Below, piece by piece: positions 1 to 9,379 of a stretch of 64,000 nucleotides of DNA (position 1 is its first letter; each line of letters opens with the position of its first letter). Origin of the DNA: Flavobacteriaceae bacterium (lineage in GTDB: Bacteria > Bacteroidota > Bacteroidia > Flavobacteriales > Flavobacteriaceae); assembly GCA_002707025.1 (NCBI GenBank), contig PALG01000031.1:372001-436000 (forward strand), given 5' to 3'. The notes beneath the pieces were generated by a model. The model was not told the DNA's origin and did not search any database. It worked only from the letters and a program-made list of their open reading frames with translations. Made by a program: the position numbers and the translations under genes.

Positions 1-559
1 CATCATACAATCCAAAATTTCCTGAAACTGCGTTTCCCTTCAGATAGAACTTTGAAATGCCATTGGCCTGAATCCCTAATTCCCCTACATCCAGATTGTC
101 AAAACGAAAATCGCCGTCAATATGAAATTCGTCTTCTTGTTCCCTATCCTCAGAAATTAACACAAGGTTTTTAAATTCTATGGGCCCTACTCCAGTAACC
201 GTTAAACCTGAACTATTCCTTATTTCCAAAGAATCCTTGTTAAAGGTAACGAACACCTTGGTTACGTCGTAATCCCGGGTATAGTTGCAACTATTTCGAT
301 CGCTCACTTTGAGTATGCTATCCTCTACCCGCACCCTTACTTCGTTAATTAGGTTTTCGCCGGTTTCAATCACCACTTTTCTTTCATCCCCTTGGGAAAT
401 AAATAATTGTACCCGGTTCCAAACAATAATTTTATTGAATCCGTCCAGCTCGTATTCCTGCTGAATGATATCCCCAGTAGTTTGAAAACAATCCCATGCA
501 TTTTCAGAATTGCATCCAAAGAAAAGTGCGATAAGCGCTATGTATAAAAATTTCTTCAT
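1..559 (-). CDS. GIN-domain (DUF2807) lipoprotein, copy A, C-terminus beyond window
   Basis: The frame is open from an ATG at 559 to the window edge, giving 186 codons. The start reads MKKFLYIALIALFFGC, a signal peptide with a lipobox (LFFGC), so a lipoprotein is expected. The body has the short beta-strand repeats of the GIN/DUF2807 family (a head_GIN beta-helix, function unknown, usually surface or periplasmic). It is clearly paralogous to the gene at 1697-2446: both have a CNSE start of the mature protein, a DCFQ/NCFQ segment, an IETGENL segment and an IRNSS segment. It starts 1 nt after the stop of the PagL-like gene at 561-1670, so the two are translated from one message. The family call is good; the function is unknown. 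Confidence 0.85.
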   Translation of the reverse strand, partial: MKKFLYIALIALFFGCNSENAWDCFQTTGDIIQQEYELDGFNKIIVWNRVQLFISQGDERKVVIETGENLINEVRVRVEDSILKVSDRNSCNYTRDYDVTKVFVTFNKDSLEIRNSSGLTVTGVGPIEFKNLVLISEDREQEDEFHIDGDFRFDNLDVGELGIQANGISKFYLKGNAVSGNFGLYD

Positions 560-560
560 C

Positions 561-1670
561 CTATATTCTTACCCCTATTCCAAATTCAACGGCTTCAGCT
601 TTCGCCCAGTGTGATTTCACATTCACGACCCCAAAAAACCGATCATTGAAAAAATAGCGTTTAATTCCCAATCGGTTATAAATTTGTTTTTCAAATTCAT
701 AGGGCCAATATACATAATATCCCAATTGTGAGATAAAGGCAATCCGGTTAAACCGAAGCTCATGCCCTACAAAAACCCCTATTCTTCGATAGTCCAATCC
801 TTCCTCCAAGTTATCGCCCGGAAAGGCAATTCTTCTGTAATTAATTAAATGAATTAAAAAATTAGAGAAAAAGAAATCGACCCCAGCCTGTAGCGTGCTT
901 TTATAATTTATTCGTTTATCGGCGAAAAAGGAGAACACATAAAACGGGTATTGCCCTAAACCATTTACATCGGCTTCATTGATTCCTGTTCTAAATACGG
1001 CATTGTATTTAATTCTTTCAGCATAAAACTTACTGGGCCAAGTACCATGGGAAATTCTTGCAGGAAACCCCACTTCATTGAACTGATAACTTAAGCCCGC
1101 GCTAAAATAAAAGGTATTGGTACTGTTGTTTGGGGCTTTTAGATTAGCATTCGAATAATGAATCACTCCCATTCCCAAATGCGCTCCAAGCCCTTTGTAA
1201 ATATTTTCCTTTACAATTTCCCCTTTTAACAAAGTGGTACTTAGCAGTGTGCTTCCGTAGGCATTATTCTGAAAGTTGGTTTCAGGGTCGTAAGGATTTG
1301 AAGCATAAGCAACCCCTTGAGCCACCCCTACCCGAAGCATTCTATTTAAAAAATACCAATTGAAATGTCCGTAAAGTCCGAAATTTTGTCCCAAATAAGG
1401 ATTTTGCATATCCTGATAGGTAAAGGTAAATCCCCAATCAGGGAAATTATACCTACTTTCCCACTCATTATAGCCATAGGTCTTTCGGTTATAGCTAATT
1501 ACCAATCCTCTGGGGTGGCCGGTAATTAAATGGGAAATATCTGGATTGTGCTCTAAAATACTCCCATAAAAAGTAGAAACGTCTATAGACACTGGTTTTA
1601 GTTCATTTTGCTGTGCTTGCAAAATGGTTCCAACCATACAGACCGCGATCAGGGAAAAGAGATACTTCAT
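561..1670 (-). CDS. PagL-like acyloxyacyl hydrolase, copy A
   Basis: 369 aa starting at MKYLFSLIAV, a signal peptide ending near LQAQ; a longer start 27 nt upstream would put nine polar residues before the signal peptide and is unlikely. The PagL-type motif is HYSN at residues 171-174 followed by KAPNN. In PagL, His and Ser of this HxS motif are catalytic and remove the 3-O acyl chain of lipid A in the outer membrane. The third PagL residue, a Glu about 14 residues after the His as I remember it, is Asn here, so activity is uncertain. The protein is about twice as long as Pseudomonas PagL, as is usual for Bacteroidota members, with a second beta-rich half. It is paralogous to 2449-3540. Confidence 0.8.
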   Translation of the reverse strand: MKYLFSLIAVCMVGTILQAQQNELKPVSIDVSTFYGSILEHNPDISHLITGHPRGLVISYNRKTYGYNEWESRYNFPDWGFTFTYQDMQNPYLGQNFGLYGHFNWYFLNRMLRVGVAQGVAYASNPYDPETNFQNNAYGSTLLSTTLLKGEIVKENIYKGLGAHLGMGVIHYSNANLKAPNNSTNTFYFSAGLSYQFNEVGFPARISHGTWPSKFYAERIKYNAVFRTGINEADVNGLGQYPFYVFSFFADKRINYKSTLQAGVDFFFSNFLIHLINYRRIAFPGDNLEEGLDYRRIGVFVGHELRFNRIAFISQLGYYVYWPYEFEKQIYNRLGIKRYFFNDRFFGVVNVKSHWAKAEAVEFGIGVRI

Positions 1671-1696
1671 AGTATTTGAGCGGCTGTAAATATACA

Positions 1697-2446
1697 CTAA
1701 TCTTCAAATAATAGTTGTCCTGTATAGTATTCTTCTACTTCTACAATTGGAGGTCTATTTACAGAGATCACATCTCCTGTTCCTCTAATGCTACCACGTA
1801 AACTTTCTACAGGATTAATAATCATGATATTGGCACTTCGTTGAAATATACGAACTTCATTCACTCTTAGATTTTCAGCTTCCAATCGAGGTACCTCATC
1901 CTGAAAAACAAAAGAAGCTTTTTCAGAAAATCCGTCAATATAAAAACCACTAAAACCATTGGCATCAATTTGAAAATTTTCACATTGTATCGTCAAAGTG
2001 AAATCGCCACTTTTACGGGAATCCTCCACTCCTCCCGTAGTATCACTTATTAAATGAAGTGAGGTAAAGTTTAAGATTCCTTCCCCAACTACATCAAATT
2101 CCGAACTATTCCTTATCACTTTCAAATCGGGAGTAGTCACAATGGCTTTCGTAATACCATAGTCTCTCACAAAGTTACAGCGGTTGTTGTCTTTTATCAC
2201 TAAGACCTCATCAATGACTTCCACGGAGACGTCATTCAGTAGGTTTTCACCTGTTTCAATAAGTACTTCCTGGGTCGCACCCTGTTGGATCACCAAGCTA
2301 ACGTCATCTTCTATTCGAATTTCAGAAAAGAACGGCATGGAGAAAGCTTCAACAATCGTATCCCCTTCCGTTTGAAAACAATTATTGGCATCCTCGCTAT
2401 TGCAAGCTGCTAAAAACAAGACCAGTAAAAAACTAAATTTTTTCAT
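1697..2446 (-). CDS. GIN-domain (DUF2807) lipoprotein, copy B
   Basis: 249 aa. MKKFSFLLVLFLAAC is a lipoprotein signal with lipobox LAAC and CNSEDANN after the cleavage site. The rest is strand-rich DUF2807 sequence (for example IETGENLLNDVSVEVIDEVL). It is the complete version of the gene cut off at 1-559 and can be used to predict the missing end of that gene. It lies between the two PagL-like genes: 2 nt after copy B, and 26 nt before the ATG of copy A. The family has no defined biochemical role; surface-exposed beta-helix is the structural expectation. The pairing with a lipid A deacylase-like protein, repeated twice, suggests an envelope role. Confidence 0.85.
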   Translation of the reverse strand: MKKFSFLLVLFLAACNSEDANNCFQTEGDTIVEAFSMPFFSEIRIEDDVSLVIQQGATQEVLIETGENLLNDVSVEVIDEVLVIKDNNRCNFVRDYGITKAIVTTPDLKVIRNSSEFDVVGEGILNFTSLHLISDTTGGVEDSRKSGDFTLTIQCENFQIDANGFSGFYIDGFSEKASFVFQDEVPRLEAENLRVNEVRIFQRSANIMIINPVESLRGSIRGTGDVISVNRPPIVEVEEYYTGQLLFED

Positions 2447-2448
2447 TT

Positions 2449-3540
2449 TTAAATTCTTACCCCTATCCCAAATTCAATACATTCTGCATTGGCGGCATGG
2501 GTTTTTACCGTCGCTACCCCAAAAAGCTTTTCAGTAAGGTAGTATTGCACCCCAACCCTACTGTACACACGCGATTCGTATTCGTAAGGCCAATAAAAAT
2601 AATACCCCAATTGCGTAGGAATGGCCATTTTACCTATCCTAAACTCATGTCCCAGCATCACGGCCGCCCTCTTGTAATCGGTATCGGGCGAGACTTTATT
2701 ATTAAACGAAGCCGCAATGTATTCTATTTCCTTTTCTAAAAAAGGGGAAATAAAATATTCCACACCAAATTGTAAAGTGCTTTGGTAATTCAGTCGTTTA
2801 TCGGCGTAGGCTGTAAATACGTAAAAGGGATGTTGTCCTAAATTGAAATAATCGCTTTCATTGACCCCGCTTCGGAAAAGAAAATTGAATTTAATCTTTT
2901 CTGAAAAGTCCTTCGGGTCTTCCTCTTTTTGATAGATTTCCTCTCCTTCCGTGAAATCATATTTTAGCCCAATATTAAAACCCAAGGCATTGGTTCCCGA
3001 ATTAGGGGCTTTAAAGCTTCCATTGCTATGGTGCACAAAGCTAATTCCTGCATTCAACCCAATTCGATCGATAAGATGGTCTTTGTTAAACTGAAGTAAA
3101 ATATAGGTGGAAGCCAGTAAATGACTTCCGTAGGCGATATTCTTAAAATTGGTTTCGATATCAAAAGGCTTCGTATTGTATGCGATTCCTTGGCCCAAAC
3201 GAAGCATTAGGTGACGCTTCAAAAAGTAAAAATTATAATGGCCATAGAGCCCGTAGTCTTCCCCTAGTACATCGTAATTGAAATTTTGATACAAAAAAGA
3301 AACGCCCCAATCTGGGTAATTATACGATTGTTGCCAATACTTCTCTCCATAGGTTTTATGGTTATAGCTTACCAAAAAACCTATGGGATGTTCCCTTACC
3401 AAATGGGCGATGTTTTTATTATGCCGAAGTAAGGTTCCGTAGTAATATTGTGCATCCAGCGTAAAATTGTTGGTAGGTTTTTCTTGTGAAAATACCGTAA
3501 CACAACTGAAAAAAAAGATGTAAAACCACTTTTGACTCAT
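2449..3540 (-). CDS. PagL-like acyloxyacyl hydrolase, copy B
   Basis: 363 aa with an N-terminal signal peptide (cleavage near VFSQ). The motif is HHSN at residues 170-173 followed by KAPNSGTN, equivalent to HYSN in copy A. Many segments are shared with copy A in the same order: GSILEHN/GTLLRHN, SYNRKTYG/SYNHKTYG, NFPDWG/NYPDWG, the FYVF..ADKR..Y.STLQ block and the EFGIGVRI end. An outer-membrane beta-barrel is expected. The ATG is 18 nt after the metF stop on the same strand, so it may be the first gene of its own unit or a distal part of the methionine operon; I saw no terminator in those 18 nt. Substrate unknown. Confidence 0.8.
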   Translation of the reverse strand: MSQKWFYIFFFSCVTVFSQEKPTNNFTLDAQYYYGTLLRHNKNIAHLVREHPIGFLVSYNHKTYGEKYWQQSYNYPDWGVSFLYQNFNYDVLGEDYGLYGHYNFYFLKRHLMLRLGQGIAYNTKPFDIETNFKNIAYGSHLLASTYILLQFNKDHLIDRIGLNAGISFVHHSNGSFKAPNSGTNALGFNIGLKYDFTEGEEIYQKEEDPKDFSEKIKFNFLFRSGVNESDYFNLGQHPFYVFTAYADKRLNYQSTLQFGVEYFISPFLEKEIEYIAASFNNKVSPDTDYKRAAVMLGHEFRIGKMAIPTQLGYYFYWPYEYESRVYSRVGVQYYLTEKLFGVATVKTHAANAECIEFGIGVRI

Positions 3541-3558
3541 GCTGCAAAAGTAACCGAT

Positions 3559-4515
3559 TTAAAATACCTGCGAAGCAATCTTTTTGATATTAACACTCTT
3601 TCCCATGGAATAGTAATGCAACACGGGCACCCCAGCTTTTACGAGTTCCTTACTTTGCTGAAGGCACCATTCAATGCCCACTTCCCGCACTTGATCATTG
3701 TCCTTGCATTTTACCACTTCCCTAATCAAGTCGTCGGGTAAATCTACATTGAAACGATGCGGAATCAAATTGAGCTGCTTTTTGGTAACCAAAGGTTTCA
3801 GCCCTGGAATAATGGGTACTTCAATACCTTCTTTTCGGCATTTTTCCACAAACTGAAAAAACTTACTGTTGTCAAAAAACATCTGGGTGACAATATACGT
3901 GGCTCCTTTGGCAATCTTTTTCTTCAGAAAATAAATATCGCTGTCCATACTGGGAGCTTCCAAATGTTTTTCGGGATATCCCGCCACGCCAATACAGAAA
4001 TCGGTTGGGGTATTGTTTTGTACTTCTTCGTCTAAATATACCCCATGGTTGAGATTGGCGATTTGAGACACCAACTGACTCGCATAATGGTGTCCCTCCT
4101 TTTCCGGTTTAAAATAGGTTTCACTCTTTACCGCATCCCCACGAAGGGCCATGACGTTGTCAATTCCCAAAAAGCCCAAATCGATTAAAAAGTTTTCGGT
4201 ATCCTCTTGGGTAAAACCACCACACAAAATATGCGGAATGGCATCCACGTCATATTTATTCTGAATCGCCGCACAAATTCCCACCGTACCCGGTCTTTTA
4301 CGAACCACCTGCTTTTGCAACAAGCCATTGTCCAATTCCTTATACACATATTCTTCCCTATGGTAAGTCACATCTATAAAAGGAGGGTTAAATTCCATTA
4401 AAGGGTCAATCGCATCAAAAATAGACTGAATGTTTTCTCCTTTTAAGGGCGGTAATATTTCGAAGGAAAACTGTGTTTTCCCATGGGATTTTTCAATATG
4501 TTCGGTTACTTTCAT
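3559..4515 (-). CDS. metF: methylenetetrahydrofolate reductase
   Basis: 318 aa, the usual MetF length. It reduces 5,10-methylene-THF to 5-methyl-THF with FAD, the methyl donor for methionine synthase. Sequence support: SFEILPPLKGENI at the start (family FEFFPPK-type region), DVTYHREE, the ALRGD segment that contacts FAD/folate, and IVTQMFFDNSKFF near residue 205. The ATG directly abuts the stop of the metH C-half gene (TAA then ATG), so translation is coupled. It is the last methionine gene of the operon behind the SAM-I riboswitch. Confidence 0.97.
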   Translation of the reverse strand: MKVTEHIEKSHGKTQFSFEILPPLKGENIQSIFDAIDPLMEFNPPFIDVTYHREEYVYKELDNGLLQKQVVRKRPGTVGICAAIQNKYDVDAIPHILCGGFTQEDTENFLIDLGFLGIDNVMALRGDAVKSETYFKPEKEGHHYASQLVSQIANLNHGVYLDEEVQNNTPTDFCIGVAGYPEKHLEAPSMDSDIYFLKKKIAKGATYIVTQMFFDNSKFFQFVEKCRKEGIEVPIIPGLKPLVTKKQLNLIPHRFNVDLPDDLIREVVKCKDNDQVREVGIEWCLQQSKELVKAGVPVLHYYSMGKSVNIKKIASQVF

Positions 4516-7194
4516 TTAGTCTGCAATATTGGGTTGAAGCCACTTGGTAGCCTCGGTTAATGAAATATTTTTTCGTTGTGCGAAATCGGCCACCTGATCC
4601 TCTTTTATTTTTCCGAGTCCGAAATACCGGGCTTCAGGATTTCCAAAATAATAACCAGAAACCGATGCCGCGGGCCACATAGCCAAGCTTTCGGTCAAGG
4701 AAACTCCAATGGATTCTTCTACTTTTAAAAGCTCCCAAAGGGTCTTTTTCTCCAAATGGTCGGGACAAGCCGGATAGCCAGGTGCAGGACGAATTCCTTT
4801 ATAATTTTCTGAAATGAGCGCCTCATTGGTAAGCTGTTCTTCGGAAGCATAGCCCCAACATTCCTTACGGACTTTTTCATGCAAATATTCGGCAAAGGCC
4901 TCTGCCAAACGATCGGCCAAAGCTTTTACCATAATCGCATTGTAATCATCATGGATTTCTTCAAATTGCGCAGCCAATGCTTTGGTTCCAAAACCTGCTG
5001 AAACACAGAAACACCCTATATAATCCTGAATCCCACTTTCCTTCGGAGCAATAAAATCGGCCAAGGCAATATTAGGCTTACCCGCTGCTTTTTTGCTTTG
5101 CTGTCGCAGCGTCCTGAAAATAGTTTTTGTTTCTGAATTTGGATAAACTTTCACTTCAATATCGTCCTCATCGACCGTATTCGCTTCAAAAAGCCCGAAA
5201 ACTGCCTTGGCTTTCAATAGATTTTGAGTAATGATCTGCTGAAGCATTTGCTGGGCATCTTGATAGAGTTCGGAAGCTTGTCTGCCCACGACTTCGTCCT
5301 CTAAGATCGCCGGAAATTTTCCGTGCAAATCCCAACTTCTGAAAAATGGTGTCCAATCGATATAGGCCTTCAGAATTTCCAAATCCAACGATTCTATTAC
5401 CTGAATTCCCAACTCATTTGGTTTTACGATTTCAGAAGCCTTCCAATCGATTTGAAATTTATTTTGACGCGCCGCTTCAATCGTCAAAAAGTCCTTCACC
5501 CGTTGTCGCTTCAAAAACCCTTCCCGAAAGGATTGGTATGCTTCCTTAACTTGCGTTTTATAGGCTTCCTTACGTTCCTTCTGCAACAAATCGCCCACCA
5601 CAGTCACTGCACGGGAGGCATCGTTTACATGCACGACCAATTGTTCATACTCTGGATCAATTTTCACCGCCGTATGGGCCTTGCTTGTCGTTGCCCCGCC
5701 AATCAATAAAGGAACTTTAAAATCCTGTCGCTGCATTTCCTTGGCCAAAAACACCATTTCGTCCAAGGAAGGGGTAATCAATCCACTCAAACCAATTACA
5801 TCCACGTTTTGTTCTTTGGCCGTGGCAATGATTTTCTCTGGAGGTACCATGACCCCCAAATCCACAATTTCATAATTATTACAAGCCAGTACTACCGAAA
5901 CAATGTTCTTCCCAATATCATGCACATCGACTTTTACGGTGGCCATCAATATCTTTCCATTGGAGGAAGAAACCGAATTTTTATCTTCTTCAATAAAAGG
6001 CAGTAAATAGGCCACGGCTTTCTTCATCACCCGAGCACTTTTCACCACTTGCGGCAAAAACATTTTCCCGCTTCCGAAGAGATCCCCCACCACATTCATC
6101 CCAATCATTAATGGGCCTTCTATTACCTCAATAGGTTTTTCAGATTGTTGCCGTGCTTCTTCCACATCTTCTTCAATGTAAGCATCGATCCCTTTTACCA
6201 AGGCTCTTGTAATTCGATCCTGTAAAGGCTCCGAACGCCAAGATTCATCGGCTTGCTTTTCCGCTTTGGTTCCCTTAACGGTTTCCGCAAACTCCAGAAG
6301 CCGTTCGGTAGCGTCCTCCCTTCGATCTAAAATTACATCTTCCACATATTGCAATAAATCTTTCGGAATGTCATCGTATACTTCCAACATCGCAGGATTC
6401 ACAATCCCCATATTCATGCCTGCCTGAATCGCATGATAGAGAAAAACCGAATGCATCGCTTCCCGAACCACATCATTTCCACGAAAACTGAAGGACACAT
6501 TGCTTACCCCACCACTTACACTACAATGCGGCAAATGGTTACGAACCCAACGGGTCCCTTCAATAAAATCAACGGTATTTTTGCGATGTTCGTCCATTCC
6601 CGTTGCCACCGGAAAAATATTTAAATCGAATATGATATCTTCTGGAGGAAATTGAACCTTGTTTACCAATAGTTCATACGAACGTTGCGCTATTTCAATA
6701 CGTCTTTTAAAAGTATCGGCTTGCCCTAGTTCGTCAAAAGCCATGACGATAACGGCAGCCCCGTAGCGTTTGATTAATTTCGCCTGACGTAAAAATTCGG
6801 CTTCCCCCTCTTTTAAGCTAATGGAGTTCACGACACATTTTCCCTGCACTACCTGAAGTCCCGCTTCAATGATTTCCCATTTGGAACTATCGATCATGAT
6901 TGGGACTCGGGCGATGTCGGGCTCGGCCACAACCAAATTTAAAAAGGTGACCATGGCCTCTTTTCCATCAATTAATCCGTCATCCATATTCACATCCAAA
7001 ATCTGAGCCCCACCTTCCACTTGATGCCGGGCAATGGAAAGTGCTTCTTCAAAATTGCCGTCTTTGACCAATCGAAGAAACCTTCGGGAACCCGCTACAT
7101 TAGTTCGCTCCCCAACGTTTATAAAATTACTCTCCGGGGTAATGACCAAAGGCTCTAAGCCCGACAGCTTTAAATATCTGTTTGATGTATTCAT
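4516..7194 (-). CDS. metH: methionine synthase, pterin/cobalamin/activation half
   Basis: 892 aa. Domain order: pterin-binding domain from about residue 20 ([24 protein letters not shown]), cobalamin cap and B12-binding domains with the DVHDIG motif at 423-428 (His425 is the lower axial cobalt ligand), and the C-terminal activation domain with the AdoMet-binding [12 protein letters not shown] segment. It lacks the N-terminal homocysteine domain, which is encoded by 8099-9142; a split MetH is common in Bacteroidota. Its ATG follows directly on the TAA that closes the interrupted PLP-enzyme reading frame. It makes methionine from homocysteine and 5-methyl-THF together with the other half. Confidence 0.96.
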   Translation of the reverse strand: MNTSNRYLKLSGLEPLVITPESNFINVGERTNVAGSRRFLRLVKDGNFEEALSIARHQVEGGAQILDVNMDDGLIDGKEAMVTFLNLVVAEPDIARVPIMIDSSKWEIIEAGLQVVQGKCVVNSISLKEGEAEFLRQAKLIKRYGAAVIVMAFDELGQADTFKRRIEIAQRSYELLVNKVQFPPEDIIFDLNIFPVATGMDEHRKNTVDFIEGTRWVRNHLPHCSVSGGVSNVSFSFRGNDVVREAMHSVFLYHAIQAGMNMGIVNPAMLEVYDDIPKDLLQYVEDVILDRREDATERLLEFAETVKGTKAEKQADESWRSEPLQDRITRALVKGIDAYIEEDVEEARQQSEKPIEVIEGPLMIGMNVVGDLFGSGKMFLPQVVKSARVMKKAVAYLLPFIEEDKNSVSSSNGKILMATVKVDVHDIGKNIVSVVLACNNYEIVDLGVMVPPEKIIATAKEQNVDVIGLSGLITPSLDEMVFLAKEMQRQDFKVPLLIGGATTSKAHTAVKIDPEYEQLVVHVNDASRAVTVVGDLLQKERKEAYKTQVKEAYQSFREGFLKRQRVKDFLTIEAARQNKFQIDWKASEIVKPNELGIQVIESLDLEILKAYIDWTPFFRSWDLHGKFPAILEDEVVGRQASELYQDAQQMLQQIITQNLLKAKAVFGLFEANTVDEDDIEVKVYPNSETKTIFRTLRQQSKKAAGKPNIALADFIAPKESGIQDYIGCFCVSAGFGTKALAAQFEEIHDDYNAIMVKALADRLAEAFAEYLHEKVRKECWGYASEEQLTNEALISENYKGIRPAPGYPACPDHLEKKTLWELLKVEESIGVSLTESLAMWPAASVSGYYFGNPEARYFGLGKIKEDQVADFAQRKNISLTEATKWLQPNIAD

Positions 7195-8136
7195 TTAAAA
7201 AGGTAATTCTGAAAGGTCCACATTTCCACCCGAAAGGATGATTCCCACTTGCTTTCCCTGAAATTTTTCCTTTTCCTTCAGTACCGCCGCCAAAGGCACG
7301 GCACAGGAAGGTTCCACGATTATTTTCATACGCTCTCAAATAAGCCGCATGGCCGTTATAATTTCTGCCTCTTCCACACAAATAATTTCAGAAACACCTT
7401 GCTGAATAATGGGAAAGTTGACGTCTCCCAATTGTGTTTTTAAACCATCGGCGATGGTGCTTGAAACTTCATTAGATTCAATCCTTCCCGATTGTAATGA
7501 ACGATAAGCATCATTTACCGCTAGGGGCTCTGCCCCTATGGTTTGGCAATTTTTTCCGAAGTACCGCACCGAGAGTGCCGTTCCAGCTATGAGTCCGCCG
7601 CCACCCACCGGTGCTAAGACCATTTCTAGGTTTGGCTGATCTTCGATTAATTCCAAAGCTGCGGTGGCATTACCTAAAATGACTTCCAACTGATTGGAAG
7701 GGTGTAAGAATGTAGCGCCATTTTTCTGAACAATTGCTTCAGAGGTATGCTCCCTGGCCTCTAATGTGGGCTCACACAAAATCACTTCTGCACCATAGCC
7801 CTTAACGGCTTCAATTTTTACCGATGGAGCATTATTGGGCATCACCACATAGGCTTTAATGCCTAGGTTTTTAGCGGCCAAAGCCACTGCTTGTCCAAAG
7901 TTTCCTGAAGAATGCGTTACCACTCCTTGCTGTTTTTGTGCTTCAGAAAGCTGCTGAATGGCATTTACAGCGCCCCGCATTTTAAAAGCACCCATTTTCT
8001 GAAAATTCTCACACTTAAAATAAAGGGAGGCACCCGAAAGCCTATCCAAATATGAAGAGGTAAGCACCGGAGTTCGATGTACATACAGTTTTACATTGCT
8101 ATAAGCATTCAAAATGTTTTGTTGGGTAGGGATCAT
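7195..8136 (-). pseudogene. serine racemase / threonine dehydratase-like PLP enzyme with in-frame TGA
   Basis: A fold-type II PLP enzyme. The first 266 codons (8136 to 7339) contain HRTPVLTS, the PLP lysine in GAFKMRGA (K52), the phosphate-binding-type loop SSGNFGQA and GGGGLIAG. At 7336-7338 there is a TGA, and the same frame then continues for 46 more codons (ERMKIIVEPSCAVPLAAVL ... ILSGGNVDLSELPF) to a TAA at 7195. The continuation is the normal C-terminus of the family. Serine racemases often have Trp in this place (WERMK), so one G-to-A change, TGG to TGA, explains the break. No frameshift is needed. The start overlaps the end of the metH N-half by 38 nt. A truncated 266-residue product would lack the last strand and helix of the fold. 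A sequencing error cannot be excluded. Confidence 0.85.
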
Positions 8137-9142
8137 ACGAAGTTTCTAGTTTGGGTATCGGTCTTGGAGAAAATTTAGAAGCCACATCTGCTATAGCTTT
8201 AATGTGATCGGGAGTCGTTCCGCAGCAACCTCCAATAATATTGACCAAGTGTTTTTGTAAATAGGTTTCAATTTGTTGCGCCATTTTTTCTGGGGTTTGA
8301 TCGTACTCTCCAAAGGCATTGGGCAGTCCCGCATTGGGATAGGCAGAGATGGCCAATTCGGTACGATTGGAAACGACTTCCAAATGTGGTGTTAATTGTT
8401 TGGCCCCTAACGCACAATTGAATCCCACACTCAATAAAGGAATATGCGAAATGGAAATCAAAAAAGCTTCTGCGGTTTGTCCCGAAAGCGTCCTTCCCGA
8501 AGCATCGGTAATGGTACCGCTAATCATCACTGGAATACTACTATTCCTTTCCTCTTTAATTTCTTCGATGGCAAACAAAGCGGCTTTCGCATTTAAAGTA
8601 TCAAACACGGTTTCTACCAATAGCAAATCTACCCCGCCATCTATGAGGGCCTCCGCTTGTTGTTTGTAGGCTTTCCGAAGCGCTTCAAAAGAAATAGCCC
8701 GAAATCCAGGATTATTGACATCGGGAGACAAACTGGCTGTCTTATTGGTAGGCCCTATAGCGCCTGCTACAAAGCGGGGCTTCTCCGGGTTTTGTTGGGT
8801 AAATTGGTTTGCCACCCGTTTGGCAATGGCGGCCGATTCGAAATTAATTTGATACACGTAATCTTCTAGGTCATAATCGGCCATGGCAATGGTGGTTCCA
8901 GAAAACGTATTGGTTTCCACAATATCGGCTCCAGCTTCAAAATAAAGTCGGTGTACCTCAGCAATCGCTTCCGGTTGTGTTAAGGATAGGATGTCGTTAT
9001 TCCCTTTTAAAGGTTTGTGGAAGTTTTTAAAAAGCTTGCCTCTGAAATCTTCTTCCGTAAATTGGTGACGCTGCAACATGGTTCCCATGGCCCCGTCCAA
9101 TACCAGAATTCTTTTTCTCAATATTTTTTCAATTTCATGCAT
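8099..9142 (-). CDS. metH: methionine synthase, homocysteine-binding half
   Basis: 347 aa homocysteine S-methyltransferase domain corresponding to the N-terminal quarter of E. coli MetH. Seen: LDGAMGTMLQ at the start, VETNTFSGTT, the first zinc cysteine in GFNCALG, and the paired zinc cysteines in GGCCGTTPDH at 304-313 (C306, C307). It binds zinc-activated homocysteine and passes it to methyl-cobalamin held by the other half at 4516-7194. First gene after the SAM-I riboswitch, so its expression should fall when SAM is abundant. The last 38 nt overlap the following PLP-enzyme gene. Confidence 0.96.
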   Translation of the reverse strand: MHEIEKILRKRILVLDGAMGTMLQRHQFTEEDFRGKLFKNFHKPLKGNNDILSLTQPEAIAEVHRLYFEAGADIVETNTFSGTTIAMADYDLEDYVYQINFESAAIAKRVANQFTQQNPEKPRFVAGAIGPTNKTASLSPDVNNPGFRAISFEALRKAYKQQAEALIDGGVDLLLVETVFDTLNAKAALFAIEEIKEERNSSIPVMISGTITDASGRTLSGQTAEAFLISISHIPLLSVGFNCALGAKQLTPHLEVVSNRTELAISAYPNAGLPNAFGEYDQTPEKMAQQIETYLQKHLVNIIGGCCGTTPDHIKAIADVASKFSPRPIPKLETSYDPYPTKHFECL

Positions 9143-9200
9143 AACACATTGTATCTTTTATAGATAATCATTGAAGTTACGAGAAAGTGAAGAGGAAATG

Positions 9201-9312
9201 GTTTCTTGTTATCTATTCCAAAATTGGATAGAACGTAGCACCTTCTTTGCAGGACAAAGGGTTGCTAAGGCTTCACAGGGTCTATTCCCTCCGCCTTTCT
9301 TGATAACGTTTC
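9201..9312 (-). ncRNA. SAM-I (S-box) riboswitch upstream of metH
   Basis: Read on the minus strand, the segment has the S-box landmarks in order: P1 5' strand GTTATC (9307-9302), AGGCGGAGGGA, GACCCTGTGAAGCC, TTAGCAACC, GGTGCTA with C at the expected place, and the P1 3' strand GATAAC (9213-9208). Both P1 strands pair perfectly. It ends about 60 nt before the metH N-half ATG. I see no strong hairpin plus U-run between aptamer and ATG, so control of translation is as likely as termination. Known function: binds S-adenosylmethionine and turns off methionine biosynthesis genes. Confidence 0.95.
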
Positions 9313-9332
9313 AAAAAGTATATGAACTACAA

Positions 9333-9363
9333 CAAAGTAAAGGCATAAAAATGTCTTTACCAA
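9333..9363 (-). promoter_or_regulatory. candidate promoter for the SAM-I/metH transcript
   Basis: On the minus strand TTG (9363-9361), a 20-nt spacer and TTACTTTG (9340-9333) resemble the Bacteroidota TTG-N19-TAnnTTTG promoter, with one mismatch in the -7 box. It lies about 20 nt before the riboswitch, which is the right place. Confidence 0.4.
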
Positions 9364-9379
9364 TTATTCGAATAAAAAT

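Noticed and set aside
7336-7338. TGA as selenocysteine or programmed recoding
   Set aside because: Related enzymes commonly have Trp here, no selenocysteine-type hairpin is apparent after the codon, and no selenoprotein of this family is known to me.
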